From contig OZ024896.1 of assembly GCA_964017195.1 (NCBI GenBank), forward strand, positions 27,007,430-27,071,429: DNA of 64,000 bases, given 5' to 3'. The number at the start of each line of letters is the position of its first letter. Position 1 is the stretch's first letter. This stretch comes from Siderastrea radians (Eukaryota; Cnidaria; Anthozoa; Scleractinia; Rhizangiidae). This document shows, in pieces, positions 1 through 11,400 of this stretch. A model generated the notes under the pieces. It worked only from the letters and a program-made list of their open reading frames with translations. It searched no databases and was not told where the DNA came from. Position numbers and translations under genes: made by a program.

Positions 1-2900
1 TGCCGTAGTTTGGGGGCAGTTTAGGTATCATCCCCTTCGAGCGATGCCAACATTTCCTTTGACTCCCCAGTGCTCTGCATTTTCAATTCCCAGCCTGGCA
101 ACCCCACACGGTTATTATAGTTGCACAAAAATAATGAAAAGGCATTATTAACAATGCTTCTTTTGACAATAATTTATTATTTATGCAAACATCTTCCATC
201 AAAACACTCCAGTTGTGCCAGTTCTTCTGGGTAAGCAGCTCTGCATAACCTGGAAAAAAGCAACTCTTGTTGTTAAATCTGAAGTAACTTCTGAGCATGT
301 TGTTGCAAATACTTTTTTTTCTTAGTCTTGTTTTATGATGGTAATAGCAAATTAGTAAATTAATTTAAATATACAGTAGAAAACAAAATGATGCAAGTCT
401 TCAAATCACATCAGCATCAAACAAAAAACAACACCAGTTTACAGCAGTGCCAGAAGTGAGAGCTGATCTAGTAAATAAAATGTCAAAATTTATTTGGAAG
501 AAAAAAATTTAGGTCGTGAATAAAAACATCTTGCAGCTGCTTCTGCAAGAAAGCACCACAAATATTTTCCAAAAAGTACATTTGACCTAGATGATGAAAT
601 GAGCATCCAAAAGCTCATTCAAATTTCTACTGCCAGAATATGATAACATTTTGTTCTGCATGCTGCACACAGCTTTTATAATCCTAATTTCTCAAGACAG
701 TAGAGAACCGTTTCCAATGCGGCCTACAGCTTGCAGGGTCTCGTCTCCCATTTTTTTAGTTGTTTTCTTTTTTACTCCCACACAATCTACAATCACCGTG
801 CTTTTCCTTGACTACACGGGAAAAATGAACATAGCGTGAAATTCGAGTCACAGCAGCCTTCGATCGGCCAACGGCCTAGCCGAAACTCCACTGCTACTTC
901 GAAAGCCGTGTTACCGACAATGCAGCCGCGTTACCATACGCAAATACCATAAATTAAAGGCAAATTTTATAAAGATATTCGTGATATTTTTTTGTAAAGA
1001 CGAAAAATATGCTACGTACCTTGTTTTTCCACTTATCTGATGCCCACTCGCTATGTAATCGAATAGAACTTAGCGAACCTCGCGACAGTTCTCGTGCTCA
1101 AAATCCTCAACACGTTAAACGACGCCATTAGTTCCCCACTCAACTGCATCTTCTTTGTTTAGTGCTATTGTGTGCAAGGTCTTTTGGGAAAAGGGTCCTT
1201 TACGACCGAGAAAAGAGCTCAGAAATGACTAAATATAGTGTGCCCGGCTTTGGCGGCCATATTGCCTTTTCTGATGACGTCACCATATATCCAATTCTGG
1301 TTATGTCCCGGACTGTAAAAGTGAACTAATTTGAAAAGGGTCACTTTAGCCTCCAGGAATACCTTAATGCTTAACTAGAAAAGTTAACCTGTTTAGTATA
1401 GTAGCTGCCATACGTTTTTGGTTATCCGTCATTTATAGGTAGATTAGATAACAATCACTTTGCCCTGAGTCGTCTTGTGCCTTAAATGAAAATATTAGCG
1501 ACTGGACTAGCTGACGGATTGAGCAATTTGAAAGCTGAGACTACGACACTTAGCTAAAGGCGTACCGCTACCTGCGTATTATCAGTTTGGTAATTACCAA
1601 TCATTACCTAAGTAATCATTGTTCAAATGCTCTAGTAAGTTAAAAAACACTATTTCAGTGAAAACGTAGCCGTGTACGTTACACCTAAAACATTTGAGCT
1701 ACTATGCCTGTACTTAACAATTCGGCTGCTTCTCCTCGTTTTCTAAGCTGAGTGGAATATCGTTCATAAAAACCAAGGACGAGTAGTCTACCGTGAGGTA
1801 CTACTGTTTTTTCAGCCGAGTTCTAATTTTTGCGATTTTTGCGGGTTTTTTCGCGATCCGCAAAAATAAGTTCCCACGAAACAAAATTGCCACATTTTTT
1901 CCGCAAAAATTAATTCTCCACTGTAGAAATTATACACAAAAATACTGGTTTGAAGGAGAAAATGCCATTGATAATTCGGTGGATAATAAATCAAGAGGTA
2001 CCCTAGTTATTGTCGATCCATTGTAGTGTAATAGAGTGACATCGATTAATCTGTCTTACATTCCCATGTTGTCTTATCTGCATTGTGATTGCATGCACTC
2101 AAATAAAAAACGAAAATGCTATCAGTTCCGTTTGAACACGACTTCCAAAAAATTGCAAAAATTATTTCCCAGCAAGAAAAACCAGTCTCTTCCAATCGCA
2201 ACAATTAGTTCCCGCAAAACACAAAAAATTGCCAATCCGCAAAATTAAACTCCCGCAAAAATTTAGTGCCACACGGCAATTGCTTAAGTAGCTGATTAAA
2301 TGATTGTAGTCGAAAACAGCAAAGTTTAGGTCGTATTTACAAATAATCAAAAGAAATTTACCTTATTAAACAATGGCGCAGAGCGATCGATCGTCCTCTA
2401 TCAGGTAATTGACAACAAAGATTAAGCCAATCAGACACACGTATTCGCGCAACTGTAAATGTCTACAGATATGCTTTAGAAGTATACGGTTTTATCGTCC
2501 GGTACCATTTCCTTCGGCTCATAGACTGGGATGGGCGCAGGAGCCAGTGCGGCCTTGCTCATTTGCACTTGTTCTACGCTAGCTATCAATCACAACCGAG
2601 ACAAATGTCCTTCTTTATCTTCTAAAAAATACGTTTGCAATTGGTGAATCAGTACTGCTCCTTTGGGAGTAGCTCGTGTTGTTTAGCGAACTCTTACTAA
2701 CCAACCAAAATTTTCGTTTTTAATTAAAATGCGGTTGGTAAACAAAAATTGCTGTTAATTACCTTTATGTTTCTCTTTCTTGCATTGTGTACAAATCTGT
2801 TTAGTGTTCAAGTATCAGATGAGCGCAGGCTCACTTGATTTGGAGTAGAACACCCATGAAGAATTGTTCAGTTGGCATGGGACATCTCGAGTGCGATCGC
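1..2900. other. Intergenic, no gene recognised
   Basis: AT-rich with only short open frames of no recognisable content. Between about 1815 and 2275 the words GCAAAA/TTTTGC and CCGCAAAA recur on both strands, suggesting an old MITE. Nothing else could be named. Confidence 0.5.
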
Positions 2901-2939
2901 AGAAAGGAAGAAAAGAAAAGATCAACTTCTCGGTGTTCG

Positions 2940-4060
2940 ACTCTTCTCGATTCTAAGAAGTTAAATGGTCTGCGATGACAGACAAGAGAATACTCGTTGA
3001 GAACCTTGCAATGAAGACTGAGAATGTGGCTGGAGAGAAATATCGGAGTACAGTGTGTACAACTACAAGGTACTTTGTTATTGTGGAGGTCGATGCAGAG
3101 CTGACAGCTATCTGCGACAAGAATTGTCTCCTGTTGTCTACTGAGAAAGTAAGGAATTATAATCGTGTTGACATGGCCAGAACACCTTGATGAATTCCTT
3201 AATAAGGATGCCCAAGGAGAGTTTGCCTACTTTCCGAGTGCGTGAAAATGACCTATTAAACAGGAGATCGTCACAGCTGTCAAAGGCTTAGTCATGGTTT
3301 CCATACTGCCGATTTCCATTCAATCCACCGAGAACTTGCCTCAATGGTATTACTGTCACTTCACAAATCGTGATAGAGAAATATAGAGAAAGGATTCCAG
3401 AGCAAGGGTGTCATCGCAGCTACGAAAGTCACTATGGCTGATTGCAATGACTAGCGTGGATCACTCTGCCATCCTTGCCAGGCAAAATCGTATCATTGGT
3501 CAATGTGAATCGTCTTTATGCAGCTGTTGAAAAGGTGTTAGAGAAAGAACAGGCTTGGTTTAGAAAAGGACGAAGTTGCAAGAGACGTCCACATCGTTTC
3601 ACCATGATAAACATCACTGGGTAATGCTGAGAGCAGAGGAGAGGGCTTTACATCAAGAAGGCTTTGGATAGGTTGCATAGGGACACCTTCAGGAGCATCC
3701 TTCGGCTTATGGCATTCCATCACTCACTGTGAAAATGCTAATTAAAGCAATTCTAAACTGACTTTCACTATTCAGCTGGATTCCAAATTATGTCATATCA
3801 GGTGTTAACATTTAATTGGGTGCTGTGAAGGACAACGACGGGTAAAAAAAGAGGAATACGTTGAACCATTGAACATTGTACACAGTGTCCGAAGATCAGG
3901 ATACACATGTCATTGCCTTATGGTGGCATTCTACCAACGACATGTAGGAAAAAAACTCAACGGCTTGACAAATTTGCCTGACCAGATGGGTTCCATATCA
4001 TTCCCAAGAACAAAGGTCATGACAGCGGGTACCGTAGCACCAATACAAATTATGATTGGA
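2940..4060 (+). pseudogene. Decayed non-LTR retrotransposon reverse transcriptase
   Basis: Successive frame-shifted pieces on the plus strand follow the order of a LINE ORF2: LVENLAMKTENVAGEKY (linker after the endonuclease), WPEHLDEFLNKDAQ, PIKQEIVTAVKGL, SLPGKIVSLVNVNRLYAAVE, KVLEKEQAWFRKGRSC, LDRLHRDTFRSILRLMAF, and finally GSISFPRTKVMTAG. These match the landmarks of RTE/jockey-like reverse transcriptases ('EQAGFRKGRSC', 'FD.VHR..LW.IL..YGIP', 'GL.IS..KTKVM'). Stops and frameshifts run throughout, so this is an old dead copy. Clade assignment is uncertain. Confidence 0.7.
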
Positions 4061-5160
4061 TAGCTACAGCTTAGATAGCTTTATTAAGAAGTAAAATCAT
4101 TGCAGCCCCCGGGCCGGCTGAAATGTGACCTACTACTATGCAGTCCTTCACCCTACCCGGGAATTATGACGAGCCGTGACGAGGAAGTAAGGTTTTATCA
4201 GATTAGGCATGGGATCAACGAGAAGCACTTTCGTACTACTATGGCGTGTATGAAGGGGCTAAAAGTACAGAAGATTCATGGGCTGCAAATCGTGTGCACT
4301 TTCAGTGTTGCTTTATAGTTCTCGAAATGTTGAAAAATGGATGCGAGTGATCTCAAAAATTTACAAACCTTCCATTTATTTTGTCTCAGAACCCTCTCTA
4401 ACACATTCTGACCTAGGAACTGATTTTCAAGAAAGATTCCCTTCAGCTATGAGGACAACACAACAAGTGGGAGTTTTGTGGATTCGGCATATGCTCGAAC
4501 GAGAGTCTGATGACATTGCCAGAGCTGCTCTATCATGATGGTAGACTTATGGATAAGTAGTAGTCCCTCCCTGACATTAACTTATCACACCAAGACGAAC
4601 CAGAGCGGGCTACCTCCGAACTGAGAGCAAAGCTAAGAGCCTGAGGTGATAGTACTGGACACCAGACCATTTGAAACACGATCTCCTTAGTAACGAGTTT
4701 ACATCGTTAAACGTCGCCATTAACTTAGTTCTTCTTACCGATATTTAGACATTTTAGGTTATGGTAGTAATTAGTAACTTCTCGTCAATTTTTCAGTAGT
4801 CAAGGACCAAATATTAAGACTTGTTTACTTTCAGGTGTTTTTTTAAGTGCGTTAAGACTCCAGCATTGAAGTGAAGCATAATAACCGAGGGATTACGTTA
4901 CATGTGAACGGATTTCTCCACATGAGCGTTTTATTGCATGACTGACTAAAAAGTGGTCTGTACCCGTGAATTATGTCCAAGAGGTTAAGAGCGTTACCAT
5001 GACGACGTATGTGTATCTGCCTATTAACTTTTTGCGTGCGAGGGTTAGATATTCGTAATTGGACCATACTGAGACGCAGCACCTTATGAACCCTGTTATA
5101 GCACAATTATTCTAACGACTTCCCAGAGTAAACCGAGTAAAAATTTGCGTCTGTCTGTCT
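4061..5160. other. Region 3' of gene A, contents unclear
   Basis: Plus-strand open segments at 4100-4538 read like fragments of a single protein (VRFYQIRHGINEKHF, VEKWMRVISKIYKPS, QQVGVLWIRHMLERESDD) in shifting frames. I do not recognise the family; transposon debris is likely given the LINE remnant just upstream. The gene A 3' UTR probably occupies about 4910-5160. Confidence 0.3.
4930..4935 (-). terminator. Candidate polyadenylation signal of gene A
   Basis: AATAAA on the minus strand, about 226 nt after the gene A stop codon. Its distance is ordinary for a 3' UTR, but it has no transcript support. Confidence 0.45.
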
Positions 5161-5441
5161 TCACAAGCGAGTGTTTAATGCTGTCGTATTTATAGGCTTT
5201 CTACGATGTTCTGTTAAAACAACTTTCTTCGCTACAAGTTCCTCTGGGTGAAAAGATGCTTTTTTCCTTTCCACAAACGGGTGTACACTGTTGTCGGCGT
5301 TGAAGTCTTTCTTGAATTTTTCAAGTTGCATTTTGTGTTTCTTCTTCATTGATGTGAATTTGACCAAAAATGAATCTCTAAAACTTTTCACGAAATCGTG
5401 GAGTTCACGTGCCATGACATCCTTGTCTCTCGCTGATAAAT
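5161..5441 (-). CDS. Gene A last coding exon: cytoplasmic basic helical tail
   Basis: Ninety-three codons plus a TGA stop, from an ATCTGCAG acceptor in phase 1. The first 50 residues are charged and helical ([17 protein letters not shown], then [16 protein letters not shown]), suggesting a short coiled coil. The rest is basic and probably disordered. The gene B tail (SLIDQFYHSFRHMYEEI) shares the F..SFR core, so this is a conserved cytoplasmic element. A minus-strand AATAAA follows about 226 nt downstream. Confidence 0.82.
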
Positions 5442-8400
5442 CTGCAGATAAAATACCAACGGGCAAAATGAAAGCTCAGTTATTTTTACAGGAAAAAGTA
5501 ACTGAAAATGATAGTTATAAAGGCAACCTGAGAAAACCAAATTTGCTGAGAGCAAAATTCACCACGTGGGCGACGTTCTTGAGCAAAACAAAAATTTTTT
5601 TGGTATTGAAACTCGATAATACTAACACCAATCACAAAAATAACGCTAGGCAGTGAGAGTTACGCGCATTTTGCACCTACGTTCTATTTAGGGGTAAGCT
5701 TTCAAGCCTGGTCTATGTCGGTTGAATGTCCAGTTGCATCCAAACTACTGCAACTACATATGTACGACTGAGTAAGCGCCCGACGCTGGGGCTTATTCTC
5801 GGGTGTATGCAGCTGCTGGGTCAGAACCCTGGAGACAAAGGCTGGTTTTCAATAACGAAGGCGTCGGAGTCGGAGTCGGAGTCGGAGTCGGAGTCGGAGT
5901 CGGAGTCGGAGTCGGAGTCGGAGTCGGAGTCATAATCAGAAGCATGGAACGTTATAGTCTAGTGAAAATCAAACAACGTCGACTCCGAAAATCTGGTTTT
6001 CACAAGATCGTAACGACGGAATCGTAAGCGGAGTCCGGGAAGAAAATGGAAACGTTCTGATTCTTCCGACTCCGATTATGTCGAGCTTATGACCCCGCTT
6101 ACGACTCTGATTTTTGATTTTCACTAGGTCATAAGCGCTCTTACGACTCCGACTTAACGACTCCGTCACCAGTGAAAACCAGCCTTAAGCAGTCAAGAAG
6201 TGAACTAAGGTAACATTACTGTAACTCTTACCTTGTTGTTTCTTCGCCTTTTTTCTTCGCAGAATCTCGAATATGAGGCCGCAGACAATTGCACAGGAAA
6301 GCATAGAAACTAGCGCAATGATCGTTGCCACGTAATAAGGGCTGTTAAACTCAAAGAATGTGGCATCTTTTGATTCCACTGGTGCCGGAGCCTGGAGGTA
6401 AAATAACATACATTATTAAATCTCTCTTTGGACTTCCCGTGGCCTAATTTCAGGGTCGTAACGGGGTATGACCTTTCCATCACAGAACTCAATTTCTACC
6501 CCAAATTCTGATACCCAGTCCTAAAAGGGTGACAAACGTTTGTACTAAACAGCATAACCACCTCGGCAAACCAGTCAGTGGAGCCGGATCTGTGATGAAG
6601 ATCTGCAACGGTAGAAGAACTTGAGCATACGATACTTTGATCCTTACAGCAGAAAAAAAATAAAAACAGGCTTCATTTTTATGCCACGGCCACCGATGGT
6701 TTGTTTTCCAAACCAAAATATTGCGCACCATATATTTTTTTCTGCGATTTAGCCTCTTTTGTTTCTTTGTATTTTTGTTTTGTCATAAGGATTCTTTTGC
6801 TGTTGTATTTATCTTCTGATACATTTTTACTCTCGACCGTGATTGATTTTACCGACACAAACGATCCTAATCCCTCCTAAAACTCGAGCCCTGTAAACTC
6901 AGTTCCCACCTCTTTAATTCCTTGTGGTATTTCACATGGATTGTTACAACCTTGTAATTTAGGAACTGGGTTAGCTAACTATTAAATAATTATTAAGTTA
7001 AGAAAGAATCAATTACTTGAAGTAATCTGGTTTTAAATCTTTCTGTCGATGAACTGTTCGCTTTCTACATTTTCATAGCCTTTATCAGAGAAAAAAGGAG
7101 GGCACCTATGACTCTGACTAGTGTAAGCAAAAAAGAGTCATTAAGTGACTCGACTAAGTGTGCTTTGGAAATCTAATGAGCCTTTTTCTTCTCTAGGAAG
7201 GAACCTACATTCCACCACCCAGCTGTAGGACTGTGCAATTCCGTCCTGTAATCTACCATGACAGAGGCGACAGCTTGTCTTTTTATTGACATCAACGATC
7301 AACGATCAACGACAATACTAAGTAATAATAATAACGACAATAACAAGTGTTAACTCTATAAGAACGAAGCTTAAAGAAAAGAATTACTAAGAAGGTATCG
7401 TTGCTACACCAACCTCGTTTTCGCCAGATGAAAGATAATTTGTTTGAACGTTGTTTTCTGAGATGAATTTTTCCAACGCTTTTTGCAGCTTAATTGCTTC
7501 TCCTCGAAGAACAATTCCATGTGAAATATCAACTTTGACCTGCTCTGCGACTTCGAACCACGAGCCATTAAACAGGTCTGTTCGCTTCATGGGCAGGTAC
7601 ATGTCGACAAAAATGGCGTCCGTTTTACCGCTTTTTAATGCATCTACAAGGTCCTCCGGGGTCTTATAACTCGCGCCTGAGGAAAAACACTTTAACAAAT
7701 TATTACAGAAAATCGGAGTTCTGCCGGTCCACTTTTTCAAGTATTTTTTCCATTCCTTTCCAATTGTAACTTGACTTCATGAATAAAGGAACATTGCAGT
7801 TATGAACACAAGTTTAAAGGAGTTGCTGAAAAGAAAAAATTCAGCTTATTCAAACCCATTACCCTGCGATTACCGGAGTTGAGCCACCATATTAATATGT
7901 CAACTGGTGATATAACCGTGAAGGATAAACAGAGGGAATTGAAAGACATGAAATATCTTTATAATATATATACATGGGGACTGAGTAAAATATTTAATAA
8001 ATAAGTTGATAGGTTGTAATCTCGTTCAAGACTGAATATGTCAGGCGTTCGTTTTTGCAACTGCGATGTTCTTTCATTCATTAATTCTTTCCAACTCGCA
8101 GTTCATGCATGTGTTATTTCATAACTTTTACTTCCATGCGTTGAAGAACAAGAAGACCCAGCAAACTAGTTGGACGTCTTTCAATTCCACCCCAAAGCAT
8201 GCCAGGAATTAACATAACTATGCTGCGGGCATGATGCAACTCATGTAAATTGATTTGTATGTCCATAGTTGCCGTACAGGCGAATTGGAAGTGGCTGAAC
8301 CATACGAACAACTGGAAAAAAAACAAAGAAACAAAAACAAAGAACTCCCTTGTGATTCAGGAGCAAAGAGCATGAGCAGGACGAACCTCTCCATACTGGC

Positions 8401-11400
8401 TACCAGGCGACACAAGTCTAACGGGCTTGGGGGGTGGGGGGGGGGGGGCGGTTGGTACTATGGACCAGGCTACACTTGCTTTTGTCAGGTAGATGAATAC
8501 GTTCGGCATTAAATTCGGCTAAATATGGTATCGCTTATGTGATTTATATGGCCTTACGTGAAATAATTGCATGTATAGACGAAAACGTGGTTAAAGAAAA
8601 CGAATAACGCCATAGCACAATAAATGATCATTTTTTTAAATGAGGGACTCTAACCTTAAGTGATAGCTTTGCGTTTGTCAAGTTTGTTCAAATTCTCAAA
8701 AGTTGCCATTCGTAGCCAAAGCTACTTTTCAAAGACTGCGGCTTTACAAAATATCTTTAGAATAAGCCTTTCAGGTGCATTATCAGTTGTTATTGTATCT
8801 CGAGTAAAGTGCAAGTCAGATTTCACCGCTTCTATTGAAAATAAACTACACTTACCCATCTGCCATTTGCCGTTTAACGTCTTTACTGCCATGTTATATT
8901 CAGTTGAATTGGAAACGGCTGAAATCTGGAATAAAGGTAACGATAAAGAAAAGTTATGACATACTACAGGCGGTATTTCGAATAACTAGATATATGAGCT
9001 ACTATTACCCCATCCGAACAGTAGCACGGACGTTCTTATACGCGTGCTGAATTCTTTCGTGTCATAGCCGCTATCTTGGATTTGCAAAACGTCACGAGAC
9101 CTCAAGCCACCGATACAGATATTCCTTACCCTGTTTCCTCTTTGCTTTGAAGTAGGACCTCCAGTAACCACAGTGACGGTCATCATTGCTACCACCGCGG
9201 TGCCGAAAAACGTGAAGATAACAAAACCAATCAGAAACCAAACGATGGCAAATGCTTTGCCTATAACGCTCTTAGGGCAGCGGTCTCCATACCTGAGGGA
9301 AGAGAAATGGGTCAGATAAGACAGTAATAACCGTTCGGCGTGATATATCAAGTTTACAAAACCGACACTATTGTTAGGAAAAAACCTTGCTCCATAAGGC
9401 TCAATAATTTCAGGTTTGGTAGATGATTCCCCTAAAAATTAACTCAATATAAAATGTAATGGCAATCCAAGTTGAAATTGGAAGAAGCATTTTTTTTTCA
9501 CTTTTTTCCTGAAGACGAGCAAAAACATTGATTTTGCCACTCTGATGTCATTCATATCCTCTTCTGTGTGACATCAATTTCTAGACTTGTTCGTGGAAGT
9601 TATTTGCTTGACTTAATGACAGAATTCAAAACATGCACTGGATCTTAGTTTTGTTTCCTAGTTGCGGTATGGTGCAAACGAATATCACCGAGTTTTGCTC
9701 TTTGTCCTCGCAAGATATTGCCGACATTTCGCTGTGTCACGCGATAGTTCGCCGAATGTTTGGTATGGACGAAACATAGACAAGTTTGGCAGCCACAAAA
9801 CAAATCGAGGTCTGCCGCCAAAAAAACACTCAGTAATGGACTAACTATTACACTTTGGTTCAAAGCCAATGATCTTTTACCTCATTAAACAAAGCCTCCT
9901 AATTATTTTCCTGTTTTTACTTACTTTTGCATGGATAGTGAAAGTAAATCAGAACTGAGTTTGAATAAGCTTACCCGACAGTTGTCATGGTGATGAATGA
10001 CCACCAGAACCCTTCTCCTGCTCCTTTAATAAATGATCGAGGAAAGTTCTCTTGATTCGTCCGCGACTCCTTCATAAGTACAACAGACAAAATTATTAAG
10101 GTTATGAAACATGAATAGTTAACAAAAGTTTGATTGGATGCATATCTCCAATTAAAGTACGGAAAATATTTGTACATTGTCCTCCAAGCGATTGAATGGC
10201 ATCTTTTTTGCCCGCTACGTTATTGACCAGGGTCGTAAATTCAATGATTGTTTCTTGCAGCTTTTAGTTCTCAACCTTAACTACAAACCAAACAAAATGA
10301 GAAATCATTGAGTGATGGGCTTACATGATCATAGTTAATTATCCGTTTTGCTATTCGTTACATAAAGAGGCACTGGAATGGAATCGCTATCAAAATATAC
10401 CTCATAAGCAGGAAGACCATCATGTAACATGCTTAACATAATATTCTGTAAGACAGATCTAGAATCATAGTCATGTAGCCACCACTAAGTATAGGAGGAT
10501 TACTTAGCTTACTTAATTAAAGACTTAGGTTCAACGTTTCAGCATGGTTATTTCTTCCCTCAGGTTGGTCTTCTTGCTTCTGTATTTAAAATACTTCATG
10601 GTTATGAATTAAGACAACAAATTTTTACCAAAATCCAAATGCATATCCCGGAAAGCATCATCGTCAACAAAGCAATAGCCAATATTGGCCAATTGTCAAA
10701 TATTGATGACGTCACAACCTGCTGATACACGCCCGGGACTTCTTCGATCCGTTTGATAACCAGCATTCCAGGAACTGTGATAACCGCAATATATTTACTG
10801 AACGGACTTCCCCGCACGGTAGAGGCTGTTACAGGAAAGTCTAATTCTGGCTCCAAATCAATGTGCTCTGTAGGCTGTACCACAATAAGCTTTGTGTAAC
10901 CATGGTCTGCACAATGTCCGCATGATTCATTAATAATGTTTCTTATAATACGAGTGAGCTTTCCGTCTTTATCCAAGGGACTGGGTTTTAGCGTTGTTTC
11001 GACATATCTCTCACAATGACAAGTTTCTGCAATTGGATGAGAAAAGAGATAGTTCTATCTTTGTAATCTGTTAAAAAAACAGAAGCGACTACGAGTAATA
11101 ATGAGATGTGTAATGACGAGTTATCAACGTCAGCTCGGTATTCCCGTTTGAGAGTATTCATTGGAACACTTGTGGGGAGGGGAAATGCCCAAACATCTTT
11201 ATACAAACTAGTTTGGGAAAAATGACCGAGCTCAAGGTCTCGAATAATATATTAATAACAAGCTGGCCTTCTCACTTTATCACTTAATAGCATGACACAG
11301 CTTAGCCTGCAAAAGCAGTGTTTTTTGAGTGGTTTTATTTATACATTTTGTTTGTCCTTTTATTTTTAATAAGACCTTTACTAATGTTTTAGTTTTTTGC

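Noticed and set aside
5726..6027. Plus-strand frames with SESESE and GVGVGV repeats
   Set aside because: Translation of the GTCGGA minisatellite inside a MITE.
7451..7669. Plus-strand frame of 72 codons
   Set aside because: Antisense of the gene A S2 exon.
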